DNA of 64,000 nt from Microbispora sp. H11081 (GTDB lineage Bacteria > Actinomycetota > Actinomycetes > Streptosporangiales > Streptosporangiaceae): assembly GCF_012999535.1 (NCBI RefSeq), contig NZ_JABBWV010000007.1, positions 299,138 to 363,137 on the forward strand. The letters run 5' to 3'. The notes beneath the pieces were generated by a model. That model saw only the letters and a program-made list of their open reading frames with translations. It made no database searches and was not told the origin of the DNA. A program made the translations under genes and the position numbers. Shown here piece by piece: positions 26,744 to 36,046 of this stretch. How positions within the stretch are numbered: position 1 is the first letter of the stretch; every line of letters begins with the position of its first letter.

Positions 26744-27742
26744 ATGGCGGAGCCGGGCGACAGGGGCCGCCACCGGCGAGGGTCGCGGTGGTGGCAGCGA
26801 GGAGCCTATCTGTCCTCCCATCGGCGGACGGAAGCCTCTGAACGGACTCGCGACCGTGCTCCCGACAGGCCCTCGGACAGGCCCTCCGACCGTACGGCGG
26901 ACCGCGACAGGGACCGGCCAGGGGAGCGGGACGCCCGGCGCGACAGCCAGTGGGACAGCGGGTGGGACGCGCTGCGGGGCGGCGACTGGGCGGCGGGGTG
27001 GCCGCAGGAGCGGCCGGCGGACCGGGTCCACGCGGTCACCGCGCCCGTGGTGGACGACCGGCCGCAGTACACCTGGCGCGACTTCGAACTCGACGACCTC
27101 ACGACGCGGGCCGCGCCCCACCCGCCCGACGCACCCGACCTGCGGGACGGCAGGCGGCACTGCGGGCCCCTGGAACGCATCCTGTACCGCGAGTGGGACG
27201 CCGCGGAGGGGCCGCCGTCCGCCGACGCCGTACGGGCCGTGGACAGCCTGGCGCGGCTGCCCGAGCAGCTCAAGACCAAGCTCGCCATCGGGCTCGAAGG
27301 CATCTACGTCGGGCGCGGCGGGGTGCCCGACCTGGACGACATGGGCTACCTGCGTGGCGCGCCGCTGCCGTCGGGACGGGCCACCTGGGACATCTGCGCC
27401 GGCGCGTACGGCGACCGCAAGATCGTGGTGGGGGACCGCCCCTCGCCCACGCCCGACGTGATGATGCACGAAGTCGGGCATGCGCTGGACGACGTGGACG
27501 CCGGTCCGGGAGAGTGGGTGTCGGACTCCCCGGAGTTCGCGGCGCTCTACGAGGAGTGCCTGCCGCTGTTCGCGTCGTCGTTCCACCGGCAGCCCGGCGG
27601 CCTGGGGCGCAAGGAGTTCTTCGCCGACGCGTTCGCGGCGATCGCGTCCCGGCAGCGTCCGGCCCTGGTCGACATGCTGGGCGGCGACACGCGGGTGGCC
27701 CTGAACGTCATGCTCTTCTTCAACCGGCGTTACGGAATCTAG
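26744..27742 (+). CDS. Putative zinc metallopeptidase, anthrax-lethal-factor-like (ATLF)
   Basis: A 332-residue protein. The first about 100 residues are charged and Arg/Asp-rich (many DR repeats), without a signal peptide. The C-terminal half holds a zincin site: HEVGH at 242-246, with Glu291 in KEFFADAFAAI as the likely third ligand. This His-Glu-x-x-His plus EFFAD arrangement resembles the ATLF/lethal-factor-like domain. It may cleave proteins after secretion by a non-Sec route or inside the cell. A small gene follows directly after its stop. Confidence 0.68.
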   Translation: MAEPGDRGRHRRGSRWWQRGAYLSSHRRTEASERTRDRAPDRPSDRPSDRTADRDRDRPGERDARRDSQWDSGWDALRGGDWAAGWPQERPADRVHAVTAPVVDDRPQYTWRDFELDDLTTRAAPHPPDAPDLRDGRRHCGPLERILYREWDAAEGPPSADAVRAVDSLARLPEQLKTKLAIGLEGIYVGRGGVPDLDDMGYLRGAPLPSGRATWDICAGAYGDRKIVVGDRPSPTPDVMMHEVGHALDDVDAGPGEWVSDSPEFAALYEECLPLFASSFHRQPGGLGRKEFFADAFAAIASRQRPALVDMLGGDTRVALNVMLFFNRRYGI

Positions 27743-27988
27743 GTGATTCGGATGTACGTGATCCGGCTCGGCGACGGGACGCTGCGCGTGCCCAGGTCAC
27801 TGACCACCGATGACGGGCGCCTCATCGGCAACGCGTACGTGGAGGTCGTGCCGGGCGAGCCCGATTACGAACGCTGGCTCGCCGAGTCGATCACCGAGGA
27901 GGAGGACGCCGAGCGGCGGCGCCGCTGGCGTGAGGGTGACGAAGCGCTGGAGCAGGCGTTCCTTGCCTTCAAGGCGGAGCAGGACTGA
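27743..27988 (+). CDS. Small charged protein next to the metallopeptidase gene
   Basis: An 81-residue protein starting at GTG immediately after the metallopeptidase stop (an ATG at 27752 is also possible). It has a beta-rich start (YVIRLGDGTLRVPRSLTTDDG) and a highly charged helical C-terminus (EEEDAERRRRWREGDEALEQ). There is no recognised domain. The zero-gap arrangement suggests one operon and perhaps a partner or inhibitor of the peptidase; that is inference. Confidence 0.62.
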   Translation: MIRMYVIRLGDGTLRVPRSLTTDDGRLIGNAYVEVVPGEPDYERWLAESITEEEDAERRRRWREGDEALEQAFLAFKAEQD

Positions 27989-28122
27989 AGCACCCGGGTG
28001 GGGAGACTGACGGTCCCGGCAAGGGAGCAGGACAGGCCGGGACGCAGAATCGACATGCGACTGACTCCGGTGACCCTGCGCCATCCGGGTAGTGCGCAGG
28101 ATCACTCGGTGCTGATACTTCG

Positions 28123-28344
28123 TCAGACTCGCGGGGAGTCGCCGTTCGGCCTTTCGGCCGTGAGGACGTCCTCACCACGAAGGAGGGCGTGCACTTCCGA
28201 TTCACGGAAACGCCGGTGCCCCCCGGGGGTACGGATGCTGCTGATGCGCCCGGCCGCGGCCCAACGGGTCACGGTCTTCGGGTCGACCCTGAAGAGAGCG
28301 GCAACCTCTCCAGGAGTCAGCAGTCGCTCGCTGCTACTCTCCAC
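28123..28344 (-). CDS. bldC: BldC family transcriptional regulator
   Basis: A 73-residue MerR-type winged HTH nearly filling the protein: LLTPGEVAALFRVDPKTVTR, then WAAAGRISSIRTPGGHRRFRE. This is very close to Streptomyces BldC, which binds direct repeats cooperatively and delays sporulation. The C-terminal tail (EDVLTAERPNGDSPRV) is longer than in Streptomyces. It is transcribed away from DUF4229/menG and converges on the small charged-protein gene. Confidence 0.9.
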   Translation of the reverse strand: MESSSERLLTPGEVAALFRVDPKTVTRWAAAGRISSIRTPGGHRRFRESEVHALLRGEDVLTAERPNGDSPRV

Positions 28345-28603
28345 AATCTCTCCCCCTCGCGTCCCGCGTCCTGCAGCGGGCGGACAGGTAACCAGTGTGC
28401 CGAGCGAAGCCTGATTTATCCGTGGTTTTCGGAGAAGATCACGGGTTGTTACCGGCTCAGTGCCCGATTGTTATATGATAGAGCCTCTTTGGGGCGCTCA
28501 TGGGTGTTTCTTTACAAAAGCGCCTTGTTGTGAACACTAGCAGTGCCCGCAGCAGATGCGAAGAGAGACCGGCGCGCCGGGAGGGTGACGTAACCTCGAC
28601 GCT
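28345..28603. promoter_or_regulatory. Long upstream region of bldC
   Basis: 259 bases without a gene between the divergent bldC and DUF4229 starts. It is markedly AT-rich for this genome between 28410 and 28535, including ttgttatatgatagagc (about 28469-28485) and a ggcgct/agcgcc stem (28493-28498 with 28519-28524). It likely holds the bldC promoter and operators. Exact elements cannot be fixed. Confidence 0.5.
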
Positions 28604-28813
28604 GTGCATCCGGTTGTCGTTTACACCCTTTCGCGCCTCGGGCTGTTCGCCGTCGCTCTCGGCGTCCTGTATCTCGTCGGCCTGCGGTCGTTCCCGCTCC
28701 TCCTCGTCGCCGTCCTGGTCAGTGGTCTGGCCAGCTACGTCCTGCTGTCCAAACAGCGTGACGCGGTGAGCGAGCGCATCGCCGGGAAACGGCGGGAGCA
28801 GGGGATGAACTAG
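28604..28813 (+). CDS. DUF4229 small membrane protein
   Basis: A 69-residue protein with two transmembrane helices (VVYTLSRLGLFAVALGVLYL and FPLLLVAVLVSGLASYVLL) and a basic, helical C-terminus. This matches the DUF4229 family common in actinobacteria near menaquinone genes. Its stop codon overlaps the stop of the convergent beta-propeller gene by four bases (ctag is read on both strands). Confidence 0.82.
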   Translation: MHPVVVYTLSRLGLFAVALGVLYLVGLRSFPLLLVAVLVSGLASYVLLSKQRDAVSERIAGKRREQGMN

Positions 28814-30057
28814 GTCGCCGGGAACATGCCGACGCGGGCATGGTACTCATGCCCGAGCTCCGTCGTGTCGCTTCCCACCAAAAGACCTGTCTTAACGGTA
28901 AGGAAGGCCTTTACCCCGATTCCCCTTTCCCGCGTCGGGTTCCAGCGCAGAGCCTTGCCCTTGATCGGGTCGATCGCCCCGATGCCGGGCCGGTGGACCG
29001 CCCCCCGGCCCGCCGTGTCGGCGCCCAGGGGATTGTCCAGCCAGCGCTGGTGCCCGCCCACGTACACGGCGGACCCCGTGACCGCGACCGCGTAGAGGGA
29101 GTCCCCTCCGGTCAGGTTCACCCAGGTCGGACGGATCTTCTCGCCCTTCGTGTACGTCTCGAACCTGGCGGCCGAGTCGCACAGCTTCGAGGTGCCGCGC
29201 GCCGCCCCGCCGGTCGTGACGACCACGAAGTAGCGCCCGTCCGGCGACAGGTCGAGCCCGCGCACGTACGAAGGGAAGTCCGGCTTGCACGCCGGGGCGT
29301 ACGCCTCGGTGTGCCAGTCGGCCACCCGTCCTGTCGTGAGATCGATCACGCCGAGTTGCGGGCGGCGCAGTCCGTCGAGCGTGGTGAACGAGCCGTCCAC
29401 CACTAAGCGGTCGCTGACGGCGGCCATCGCGTATATCCGGGGATCTCCGTGACGCCCGTTGCCCGGCGTGACCGTGAACCGGGGATCGACCTCGCCGGTC
29501 TCCGCGTCCACCCGGGCCAGCGCGGTGCGCGGGCTCCGGCCGATCCTGCTGAAGTCGCCTCCCACGTAGAGCGCGCCGCCCAGCCGTACCAGGCTGGTGA
29601 CGTTCCCGCCGTAGACGGGGGCGGAGAAGTCCTCGGCGACGGCGCCGTCGGACACGCGGAGGCGGACCAGGGCCCGGGCCGGCATGGTGAACGCGCCGCC
29701 CACGAAGACCGTGCCGTCAGGGCCGGCGGCCAGCGCGGCCACCGGCGCGTCGAGGTCCGGCGCGAAGTCGGGCAGGACGCGCCCTGTGTAGAGGTCGAAG
29801 GCGAAGACGTTCGTCCGGGGCAGGTCCTCACCGCCGCGTGCCTCGCGGACGGCGCTGAACTCGCCACCCACCACGACGGTGCGGCCGACCAGCGCGAACG
29901 CGTTCACGATGCCGTCGAGCACGTGCGGCGTGGTGTTCACCGGGTTCGCCGAGACCACGCGGGGCTGCCGGATGCCGGCGGATGCCGGGACGGCGGGGAC
30001 GAACGCGGCGCAGGTGACGAGCGATGCGACCGGAAGTAGTGCGGTGGTGACGCGCAT
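28810..30057 (-). CDS. Secreted beta-propeller protein (delta-60/DUF5122-like repeats)
   Basis: A 415-residue protein. An N-terminal signal peptide (TTALLPVASLVTCAAFVPAVPASA) is followed by six or so repeats with a pattern like 'ALYVGGDFSRIGRSPRTALARVDAETGEVDP', as in delta-60 repeat propellers. It is predicted to be exported. The ligand or role is unknown. It lies between DUF4229 (convergent) and menG (divergent). Confidence 0.78.
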   Translation of the reverse strand: MRVTTALLPVASLVTCAAFVPAVPASAGIRQPRVVSANPVNTTPHVLDGIVNAFALVGRTVVVGGEFSAVREARGGEDLPRTNVFAFDLYTGRVLPDFAPDLDAPVAALAAGPDGTVFVGGAFTMPARALVRLRVSDGAVAEDFSAPVYGGNVTSLVRLGGALYVGGDFSRIGRSPRTALARVDAETGEVDPRFTVTPGNGRHGDPRIYAMAAVSDRLVVDGSFTTLDGLRRPQLGVIDLTTGRVADWHTEAYAPACKPDFPSYVRGLDLSPDGRYFVVVTTGGAARGTSKLCDSAARFETYTKGEKIRPTWVNLTGGDSLYAVAVTGSAVYVGGHQRWLDNPLGADTAGRGAVHRPGIGAIDPIKGKALRWNPTRERGIGVKAFLTVKTGLLVGSDTTELGHEYHARVGMFPAT

Positions 30058-30158
30058 TCCCCAATTTCTAGCAGACTCAGCGTAATCGGCGAACTACGTT
30101 CCGCTCATCCGGTGGCGGCGGTGAGGGGGCGCGCTCTTCGCGGCCTAGGCTTGCCTGC

Positions 30159-30881
30159 ATGACGCGCGCATCGCTGGACAAGCAGCCGCACGAGGTCGCC
30201 GCGATGTTCGATCGCACGGCCCGGCGCTACGACCTGGTCAACGACGTCCTGTCGCTCGGCCAGGATCGCCTGTGGCGCAAGGCCACCGCGGCGGCCATCG
30301 ACGCCGGGCCCGGCGAGCTGGTTCTCGACCTCGCCGCGGGCACCGGCACCTCGACCGACGCGTTCACCGCGCTCGGGGCGCGGGCCATCGCGTGCGACTT
30401 CTCGCTCGGCATGCTCAGCACCGGCGTCGCCCGGCGTGGCGGTTCCGGCCTGTACGGCGGGGGCGTGCGCGGGGTGACGTTCGTCGCGGGCGACGCGCTG
30501 CGCCTGCCGTTCCGCGACGAGACGTTCGACGCCGTGACGATCTCCTTCGGCCTGCGCAACGTGGCGGACACGGGACAGGCGCTGGAGGAGATGCTGCGGG
30601 TGACCCGGCCGGGTGGCCGGCTGGTGATCTGCGAGTTCTCGCGGCCGAAGCCGCAGTCGTTCGACCTCGTCTACACGCAGTATCTGATGAAGCTGCTGCC
30701 GCAGGTGGCCCGGATGGTCAGCTCCAATCCCGACTCGTACGAATACCTCGCCGAGTCGATCAGGGCCTGGCCCGACCAGGAGGGGCTGGCCCGGATCATC
30801 CAGGAGGCGGGCTGGCGGAAGGTGGCCTGGCGCAACCTCACGCTCGGGATCGTGGCGCTGCACCGGGCGGTCAAGGCGTGA
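30159..30881 (+). CDS. menG: Demethylmenaquinone methyltransferase
   Basis: A 240-residue SAM-dependent methyltransferase of the UbiE/MenG family. The SAM-binding motif is [15 protein letters not shown] at about residue 52. The family signatures are [20 protein letters not shown] near the N-terminus and the later [23 protein letters not shown]. It methylates demethylmenaquinone in the last step of menaquinone synthesis. It sits next to the quinone-using NADH dehydrogenase operon. Confidence 0.94.
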   Translation: MTRASLDKQPHEVAAMFDRTARRYDLVNDVLSLGQDRLWRKATAAAIDAGPGELVLDLAAGTGTSTDAFTALGARAIACDFSLGMLSTGVARRGGSGLYGGGVRGVTFVAGDALRLPFRDETFDAVTISFGLRNVADTGQALEEMLRVTRPGGRLVICEFSRPKPQSFDLVYTQYLMKLLPQVARMVSSNPDSYEYLAESIRAWPDQEGLARIIQEAGWRKVAWRNLTLGIVALHRAVKA

Positions 30882-30949
30882 TGCGACGTGCTTGGCCGCA
30901 CCCCTCTGACGTCGCGCCCGTGGGAGGGGTTAGACTTCGGCGCGACAGT

Positions 30950-30967
30950 TTGTGAAGTTGTTCACAA
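30950..30967. promoter_or_regulatory. Perfect Rex operator upstream of the ggr-nuo operon
   Basis: ttgtgaagttgttcacaa is a perfect match to the Rex consensus TTGTGAANNNNTTCACAA. It lies 58 bases before the geranylgeranyl-reductase start, where it could block the promoter of the whole nuo operon. Rex control of nuo is known in Streptomyces. Confidence 0.93.
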
Positions 30968-31025
30968 AGGCACGAAGGTCTAGACCATTCCGAGGCCTTC
31001 CTTCGCTGGAACGGACAGGTCCCCC

Positions 31026-32297
31026 GTGAGTGAGCGAACCCGCGCGACGCGGAGAGAGGTCGACGCCGACGTCATCGTGGTCGGCGCGGGCCCTGCGGGC
31101 GCCACGACGGCCTTCCATCTCGCCCGTGCCGGTCTCGACGTGCTGCTCCTGGAGAAGACGCGCTTCCCCAGGGAGAAGGTCTGCGGCGACGGACTGACCC
31201 CGCGGGCGGTGAAGGAACTCGTCGCCATGGGCGTCGACATCGACGCGCCCGGCTGGATGAGGAACAAGGGGCTGCGCGTCTACGGCGGTGGTGTGCGCCT
31301 CGAACTCGACTGGCCGGAACTGTCGAGCTACCCCGACTTCGGCCTCGTGCGCACCCGCGCGGACTTCGACCAGATCCTCGCCAGGCACGCCGAGGGCGCG
31401 GGCGTCCGGCTGCGCGAGGGCGTGAACGTTACAGGCCCGCTGCTCGACGAGCGCAGCGGCCACGTCGTGGGCGTGACGGCCAAGGCGGACGGCGAGGAGG
31501 TGTCCTACCGCTCCCGGCTCGTGGTGGCGGCCGACGGCAACTCGACCCGGCTGTCGCTCGCGCTGGGCCTGCACAAGCGGGAGGACCGCCCGATGGGCGT
31601 GGCGGTGCGCACCTACTACCGGAGCCCCCGCCACGACGACGACTACCTGGAGACGTGGCTCGAACTGTGGGACGGCGACCGGTTGCTCCCCGGCTACGGG
31701 TGGATCTTTCCGGTCGGCGACGGCACGTCCAACGTCGGCCTCGGCCTGCTGAACACCAGCGACGCGTTCAAGAGCATCGACTACCGCGACCTGCTGCGGC
31801 GCTGGATGAAGAACACGCCGTCGGAGTGGGGCTACACCGAGGAGAACATGACGGGCCCGATCAGGGGCGCCGCGCTGCCGATGGGCTTCAACCGGCAGCC
31901 GCACTACACCCGCGGGCTGGTTCTCGTGGGCGACGCGGGCGGGTCGATCAACCCCTTCAACGGCGAGGGCATCGCCTACGCCATGGAGACCGGCCGCACG
32001 GCGGCCGAAGTGATCGTCCAGGCGCTGTCCCGACCCACGCCCGCGCAGCGTGAGCGCGTATTACTCGCGTATCCGCGTATCCTCAAAGACGCCCATGGCG
32101 GATACTTCACCCTCGGCCGCCTGTTCGTGGAGGCGATCGGGAGACCGGGAGTGATGAGCTTCGCCACCCGGCACGGGATGCCCCATCCCACCCTGATGAG
32201 GTTCGCCTTCAAGTTGCTCGCTAATCTCACAGACCGGCGGGGCGACGTCTCCGACCGCATCATCAACGCCCTGTCCAAGGTGGCTCCGCCATCATGA
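31026..32297 (+). CDS. Geranylgeranyl reductase family flavoprotein (MenJ-like)
   Basis: A 423-residue FAD-dependent reductase. The FAD motif VVGAGPAGATTAFHLARAG is at the N-terminus, with PREKVCGDGLTPRAV characteristic of the geranylgeranyl reductase family. The second FAD motif, GLVLVGDAGGSINPFNGEGI, is at about 300. In mycobacteria MenJ saturates one isoprene of menaquinone; the gene's place at the head of the nuo operon supports a quinone-side-chain role here. The start is GTG at 31026, downstream of a Rex operator. Confidence 0.9.
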   Translation: MSERTRATRREVDADVIVVGAGPAGATTAFHLARAGLDVLLLEKTRFPREKVCGDGLTPRAVKELVAMGVDIDAPGWMRNKGLRVYGGGVRLELDWPELSSYPDFGLVRTRADFDQILARHAEGAGVRLREGVNVTGPLLDERSGHVVGVTAKADGEEVSYRSRLVVAADGNSTRLSLALGLHKREDRPMGVAVRTYYRSPRHDDDYLETWLELWDGDRLLPGYGWIFPVGDGTSNVGLGLLNTSDAFKSIDYRDLLRRWMKNTPSEWGYTEENMTGPIRGAALPMGFNRQPHYTRGLVLVGDAGGSINPFNGEGIAYAMETGRTAAEVIVQALSRPTPAQRERVLLAYPRILKDAHGGYFTLGRLFVEAIGRPGVMSFATRHGMPHPTLMRFAFKLLANLTDRRGDVSDRIINALSKVAPPS

Positions 32298-32440
32298 CCG
32301 CCGAAGCCCGCATGACTGAAGCCCTCATGACCGAGAAGACGCGCAGCCCGGCGCAGGCCCCGCGAGTGGCCGCCCGGCAGACCGCGCTCTCCGGCATTGT
32401 CGTGATCGCCCAACTTCATCGAGTAAGCGAGGACATGTAG
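32294..32440 (+). CDS. Small ORF between the reductase and nuoA
   Basis: A 48-codon ORF whose ATG overlaps the reductase stop (ATGA) and which stops two bases before nuoA. It begins with repeated Met-Thr-Glu-Ala units ([15 protein letters not shown]), which look like a local sequence duplication. No family is recognised. It may be a real coupled peptide keeping ribosomes moving into nuoA, or just spacer. Confidence 0.35.
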   Translation: MTAEARMTEALMTEKTRSPAQAPRVAARQTALSGIVVIAQLHRVSEDM

Positions 32441-32442
32441 CC

Positions 32443-32802
32443 ATGGAGCTGTATGTGCCGATCGTGGTGCTCGCGGTCCTCGCGGCGGGATTCGCCGTGT
32501 TCTCCGTGAGCATCGCGCCATTCACCGGGCCGAAGCGCTGGAACCGCGCGAAGCTGGACGCCTACGAGTGCGGCATCGAGCCCACTCCGCAGCCGGTCGG
32601 CGGCGGCCGATTCCCGCTGAAATACATGATCACCGCGATGTTGTTCATCGTGTTCGACATCGAGATCATCTTTCTCTATCCGTGGGCGGTGGCCTTCGAC
32701 AAACTCGGCGTGTTCGGGCTCGTCGAGATGGTGCTGTTCATCGTCACCGTTCTCGTGGCGTACGCCTACGTGTGGCGGCGTCGCGGTCTCGATTGGGATT
32801 AG
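32443..32802 (+). CDS. nuoA: NADH-quinone oxidoreductase subunit A
   Basis: A 119-residue membrane subunit with three transmembrane helices. The family features are [18 protein letters not shown], with the conserved loop Cys, and [23 protein letters not shown]. It stabilises the junction between the membrane and peripheral arms of complex I near the quinone channel. It is the first structural gene of a complete nuoA-N set with very short or overlapping junctions. Confidence 0.96.
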   Translation: MELYVPIVVLAVLAAGFAVFSVSIAPFTGPKRWNRAKLDAYECGIEPTPQPVGGGRFPLKYMITAMLFIVFDIEIIFLYPWAVAFDKLGVFGLVEMVLFIVTVLVAYAYVWRRRGLDWD

Positions 32803-32804
32803 CC

Positions 32805-33356
32805 ATGGGTCTTGAAGAGAAACTCCCGAGCGGGTTCGTCCTCACCACCGTCGAGCAGGTGGCGGGCTGGGCCCGGAAGAACTCCGTCTGGCCGGCGACC
32901 TTCGGTCTCGCCTGCTGCGCCATCGAACTGATGGCCACCGGCGGCCCGAAGCACGACCTGGCCCGCTTCGGCATGGAGCGCGCCTCCGCCTCCCCGCGGC
33001 AGGCCGACCTCATGATCGTGGCCGGCCGGCTGTCGCAGAAGATGGCGCCCGTGCTTCGCCAGATCTACGACCAGATGGCCGAGCCCAAGTGGGTCATCGC
33101 GATGGGCGTCTGCGCGTCCAGCGGCGGCATGTTCAACAACTACGCCATCGTCCAGGGTGTGGATCACGTGGTGCCTGTCGACATCTACCTGCCCGGCTGC
33201 CCGCCGCGTCCGGAGATGCTGATCGACGCCATCGTGAAGCTGCACGACAAGATCCAGAACATGAAGTTCGGCGCGCACCGTGAGAAGCAGATCGAGGAGC
33301 TTGAGCTCCAGGCGCTGCGTACGCTGCCGCTGATCGACCAGGGAGCCGGGAAGTGA
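32805..33356 (+). CDS. nuoB: NADH-quinone oxidoreductase subunit B
   Basis: A 183-residue subunit carrying cluster N2, the last iron-sulfur cluster before quinone. The cysteines are in LACCAIELM (an adjacent Cys pair), CASSGGMF and GCPPRPEML. It starts two bases after the nuoA stop and overlaps nuoC (GTGA). Confidence 0.96.
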   Translation: MGLEEKLPSGFVLTTVEQVAGWARKNSVWPATFGLACCAIELMATGGPKHDLARFGMERASASPRQADLMIVAGRLSQKMAPVLRQIYDQMAEPKWVIAMGVCASSGGMFNNYAIVQGVDHVVPVDIYLPGCPPRPEMLIDAIVKLHDKIQNMKFGAHREKQIEELELQALRTLPLIDQGAGK

Positions 33357-34018
33357 GCACCGAGAACCTGCCCGGGCTGCCCGAGGAGCCCATCGCCCGC
33401 AAGGGCATGTTCGGCGTCAAGGACACCGGAGACACCTCCGGCTACAACCGCCTGGTCGTCCGCCGCCCGCCCAAGCTGGTCAGCGGCCGGCCGTACGGGT
33501 CGTACTTCGACGAGGTGGCCGACGCGCTGGAGCCGGCGTTCGCGGACGCGATCGAGCGCGTCGTCGTGGACCGCGGCGAGGTCACCTTCCACGTGCGGCG
33601 CGAGCGGCTGCCCGAGGTGATGAAGCACCTGCGTGACGATCCCGCGCTGCGGTTCGAGCTGTCGCTCGGTGTCTCGGGGGTCCACTACCCCGAGGAGACC
33701 GGCGCCGAACTGCGCGCCGTCTACCACCTGTGCTCCATCACGCACAACCGGCGCGTCCGGGTGGAGGTCTCCTGCCCCGACGCCGACCCGCACATCCCCT
33801 CCACGGTTCAGGTCTACCCCACGCACGACTGGCATGAGCGCGAGACGTACGACTTCTTCGGGATCGTCTTCGACGGCCACCCGGCGCTGACCCGGATCGA
33901 GATGCCGGACGACTGGGAGGGGCACCCGCAGCGCAAGGACTACCCGCTCGGCGGCATCCCCGTGGAGTACCGCGGCGCCGAGGTGCCCGCGCCGGACCGG
34001 AGGAGGTCGTACTCGTGA
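33353..34018 (+). CDS. nuoC: NADH-quinone oxidoreductase subunit C
   Basis: A 221-residue peripheral-arm subunit. The signature [20 protein letters not shown] is present, followed by [24 protein letters not shown] sequence. It is a structural component connecting NuoB and NuoD and is not fused to NuoD here. The GTG start overlaps the nuoB stop. Confidence 0.95.
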   Translation: MSTENLPGLPEEPIARKGMFGVKDTGDTSGYNRLVVRRPPKLVSGRPYGSYFDEVADALEPAFADAIERVVVDRGEVTFHVRRERLPEVMKHLRDDPALRFELSLGVSGVHYPEETGAELRAVYHLCSITHNRRVRVEVSCPDADPHIPSTVQVYPTHDWHERETYDFFGIVFDGHPALTRIEMPDDWEGHPQRKDYPLGGIPVEYRGAEVPAPDRRRSYS

Positions 34019-34061
34019 GCGTCGACCTGCACGAGTGGACGAGGGCAGCGAGGAGAGCGTC

Positions 34062-35378
34062 GTGAGCACCACCGAGACCGAAGGCCGGATCTACGACGTC
34101 GCGGGTCAGGACTGGGACGAACTGGTCAAGACCGTCAGCGAGTCGGCCGACGAGCGCCTCGTCGTCAACATGGGCCCGCAGCACCCGTCGACGCACGGCG
34201 TGCTCCGGCTCGTGCTGACCCTGGACGGCGAGACCGTGACCGAGGCCCGCACGGTGATCGGCTACCTGCACACCGGCATCGAGAAGAACATGGAGTACCG
34301 GACGTGGACCCAGGGGGTCACGTTCGTCACCCGCATGGACTACCTCGCGCCGATCTTCAACGAGACCGCCTACTGCATGGGGGTCGAGAAGCTTCTGGGG
34401 ATCACCGACAGGATCCCGGACCGGGCGCAGGCCATCCGGGTCCTGACGATGGAGCTCACCCGGATCTCCTCGCACCTGGTCGCGATCGCGACGTTCGGCC
34501 TGGAACTGGGCGCGACGACGCCGATGCTGTTCGGCTTCCGCGAGCGCGAGATGGTGCTCGACCTGATGGAGTACATCACCGGCCTGCGGATGAACATGGC
34601 GTACGTCCGGCCGGGCGGCGTCAGCGTCGACCTGCCGGCCGGCGCCGTCGACAAGATCGGTGAGTTCCTCAAGGTCATGCCGGGGCGGATCAAGGAGATG
34701 CGCAAGCTCCTCGACGCCAACCCGGTCTACACCCGGCGCACCAAGGACGTCGCCTACCTCGACCTGACCGGCTGCATGGCGCTGGGCATCACCGGCCCGA
34801 TGCTGCGCGCCGCGGGCCTCCCGTGGGACCTGCGCAAGTCGCAGCCCTACTGCGGCTACGAGACGTACGAGTTCGACGTGCCGACGCAGAACACCTGCGA
34901 CGTGTACGGCCGCTACCTCGTGCGGATGGCCGAGATGGAGGAGTCCCTCAAGATCATCGAGCAGGCGCTCGACCGGCTGTCCGGCCCGCTCAAGGGCGGC
35001 CCGGTGATGATCGAGGACAAGAAGATCGGCTGGCCGTCGCAGCTCGCGCTCGGCCCCGACGGCCTCGGCAACTCGCCCGACCACATCGCCCACATCATGG
35101 GCAGCTCGATGGAGGCCCTGATCCACCACTTCAAGCTGGTGACCGAGGGCTTCCGGGTGCCGGCCGGGCAGGCGTACGCCTCGGTCGAGTCGCCGCGCGG
35201 CGAGCTGGGCGCGCACGTGGTCAGCGACGGCGGCACCCGGCCCTACCGGGTCCACTTCCGCGACCCGTCGTTCACGAACCTGCAGGCGGTGCCCGCGACG
35301 TGCGAGGGCGGCATGGTCGCCGACGTCATCTCCGCGGTCGCCTCGATCGACCCGGTCATGGGAGGTGTGGACCGATGA
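34062..35378 (+). CDS. nuoD: NADH-quinone oxidoreductase subunit D
   Basis: A 438-residue subunit forming the quinone pocket with NuoB. The conserved N-terminal [14 protein letters not shown] carries the quinone-site His, and the C-terminus ends in DPVMGGVDR. The GTG at 34062, preceded by gaggag, is chosen over the GTG at 34035. The 43-base gap to nuoC is among the largest gaps inside the operon. Confidence 0.96.
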   Translation: MSTTETEGRIYDVAGQDWDELVKTVSESADERLVVNMGPQHPSTHGVLRLVLTLDGETVTEARTVIGYLHTGIEKNMEYRTWTQGVTFVTRMDYLAPIFNETAYCMGVEKLLGITDRIPDRAQAIRVLTMELTRISSHLVAIATFGLELGATTPMLFGFREREMVLDLMEYITGLRMNMAYVRPGGVSVDLPAGAVDKIGEFLKVMPGRIKEMRKLLDANPVYTRRTKDVAYLDLTGCMALGITGPMLRAAGLPWDLRKSQPYCGYETYEFDVPTQNTCDVYGRYLVRMAEMEESLKIIEQALDRLSGPLKGGPVMIEDKKIGWPSQLALGPDGLGNSPDHIAHIMGSSMEALIHHFKLVTEGFRVPAGQAYASVESPRGELGAHVVSDGGTRPYRVHFRDPSFTNLQAVPATCEGGMVADVISAVASIDPVMGGVDR

Positions 35379-36046
35379 GCTACGCGCCCGAGGTCCGCGA
35401 GCGTCTGGAGACGGACGCCAAGGAGATCATCGGCCGCTACCCCCGGCCGCGTTCCGCGCTGCTGCCTCTGCTGCACCTGGTGCAGTCGGAGGACGGCTAC
35501 ATCTCCGACGACGGCCAGGAGTTCTGCGCCGAGATGCTGGGCCTGTCCAAGGCCGAGGTCGTCGGCGTGGCGACCTTCTACACCATGTACAAGCGCTCGC
35601 CCGCCGGCGAGTACAACGTCGGCGTCTGCATCAACACGCTGTGCGCGGTGATGGGCGGCGACCAGATCTGGGACGAGCTCAGCGAGCACGTGGGCGTCGG
35701 CCACGACGAGACCACCGCGGACGGCAAGATCACGCTGGAGCGGCTGGAGTGCAACGCCGCCTGCGACTTCGCGCCGGTCATGATGGTCAACTGGGAGTTC
35801 TTCGACAACCAGACCCCTGAGTCGGCCAAGCAGCTCGTCGACGACCTGCGCGCCGGCAAGGAGGTCGCGCCCACGCGCGGCCCGCGCCGGCTGTGCACGT
35901 TCAAGGAGGCCTCCCGGGTCCTCGCCGGGTTCCCCGACGGACTGGCGGGCGAGGGCCCGTCGGCCGCCGGTCCCTCGCTGGAGGGCCTGAAGGTCGCCAA
36001 GACCAACGGCTGGGAGGCCCCCGCGGCCGAGGGGAGCGAGAAGTGA
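35375..36046 (+). CDS. nuoE: NADH-quinone oxidoreductase subunit E
   Basis: A 223-residue thioredoxin-fold subunit binding the off-path [2Fe-2S] cluster N1a. Its cysteines are in [11 protein letters not shown] and, about 40 residues later, CNAACDFAP. It has a longer C-terminal tail than the E. coli protein (166 residues). The ATG overlaps the nuoD stop (ATGA). Confidence 0.95.
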   Translation: MSYAPEVRERLETDAKEIIGRYPRPRSALLPLLHLVQSEDGYISDDGQEFCAEMLGLSKAEVVGVATFYTMYKRSPAGEYNVGVCINTLCAVMGGDQIWDELSEHVGVGHDETTADGKITLERLECNAACDFAPVMMVNWEFFDNQTPESAKQLVDDLRAGKEVAPTRGPRRLCTFKEASRVLAGFPDGLAGEGPSAAGPSLEGLKVAKTNGWEAPAAEGSEK

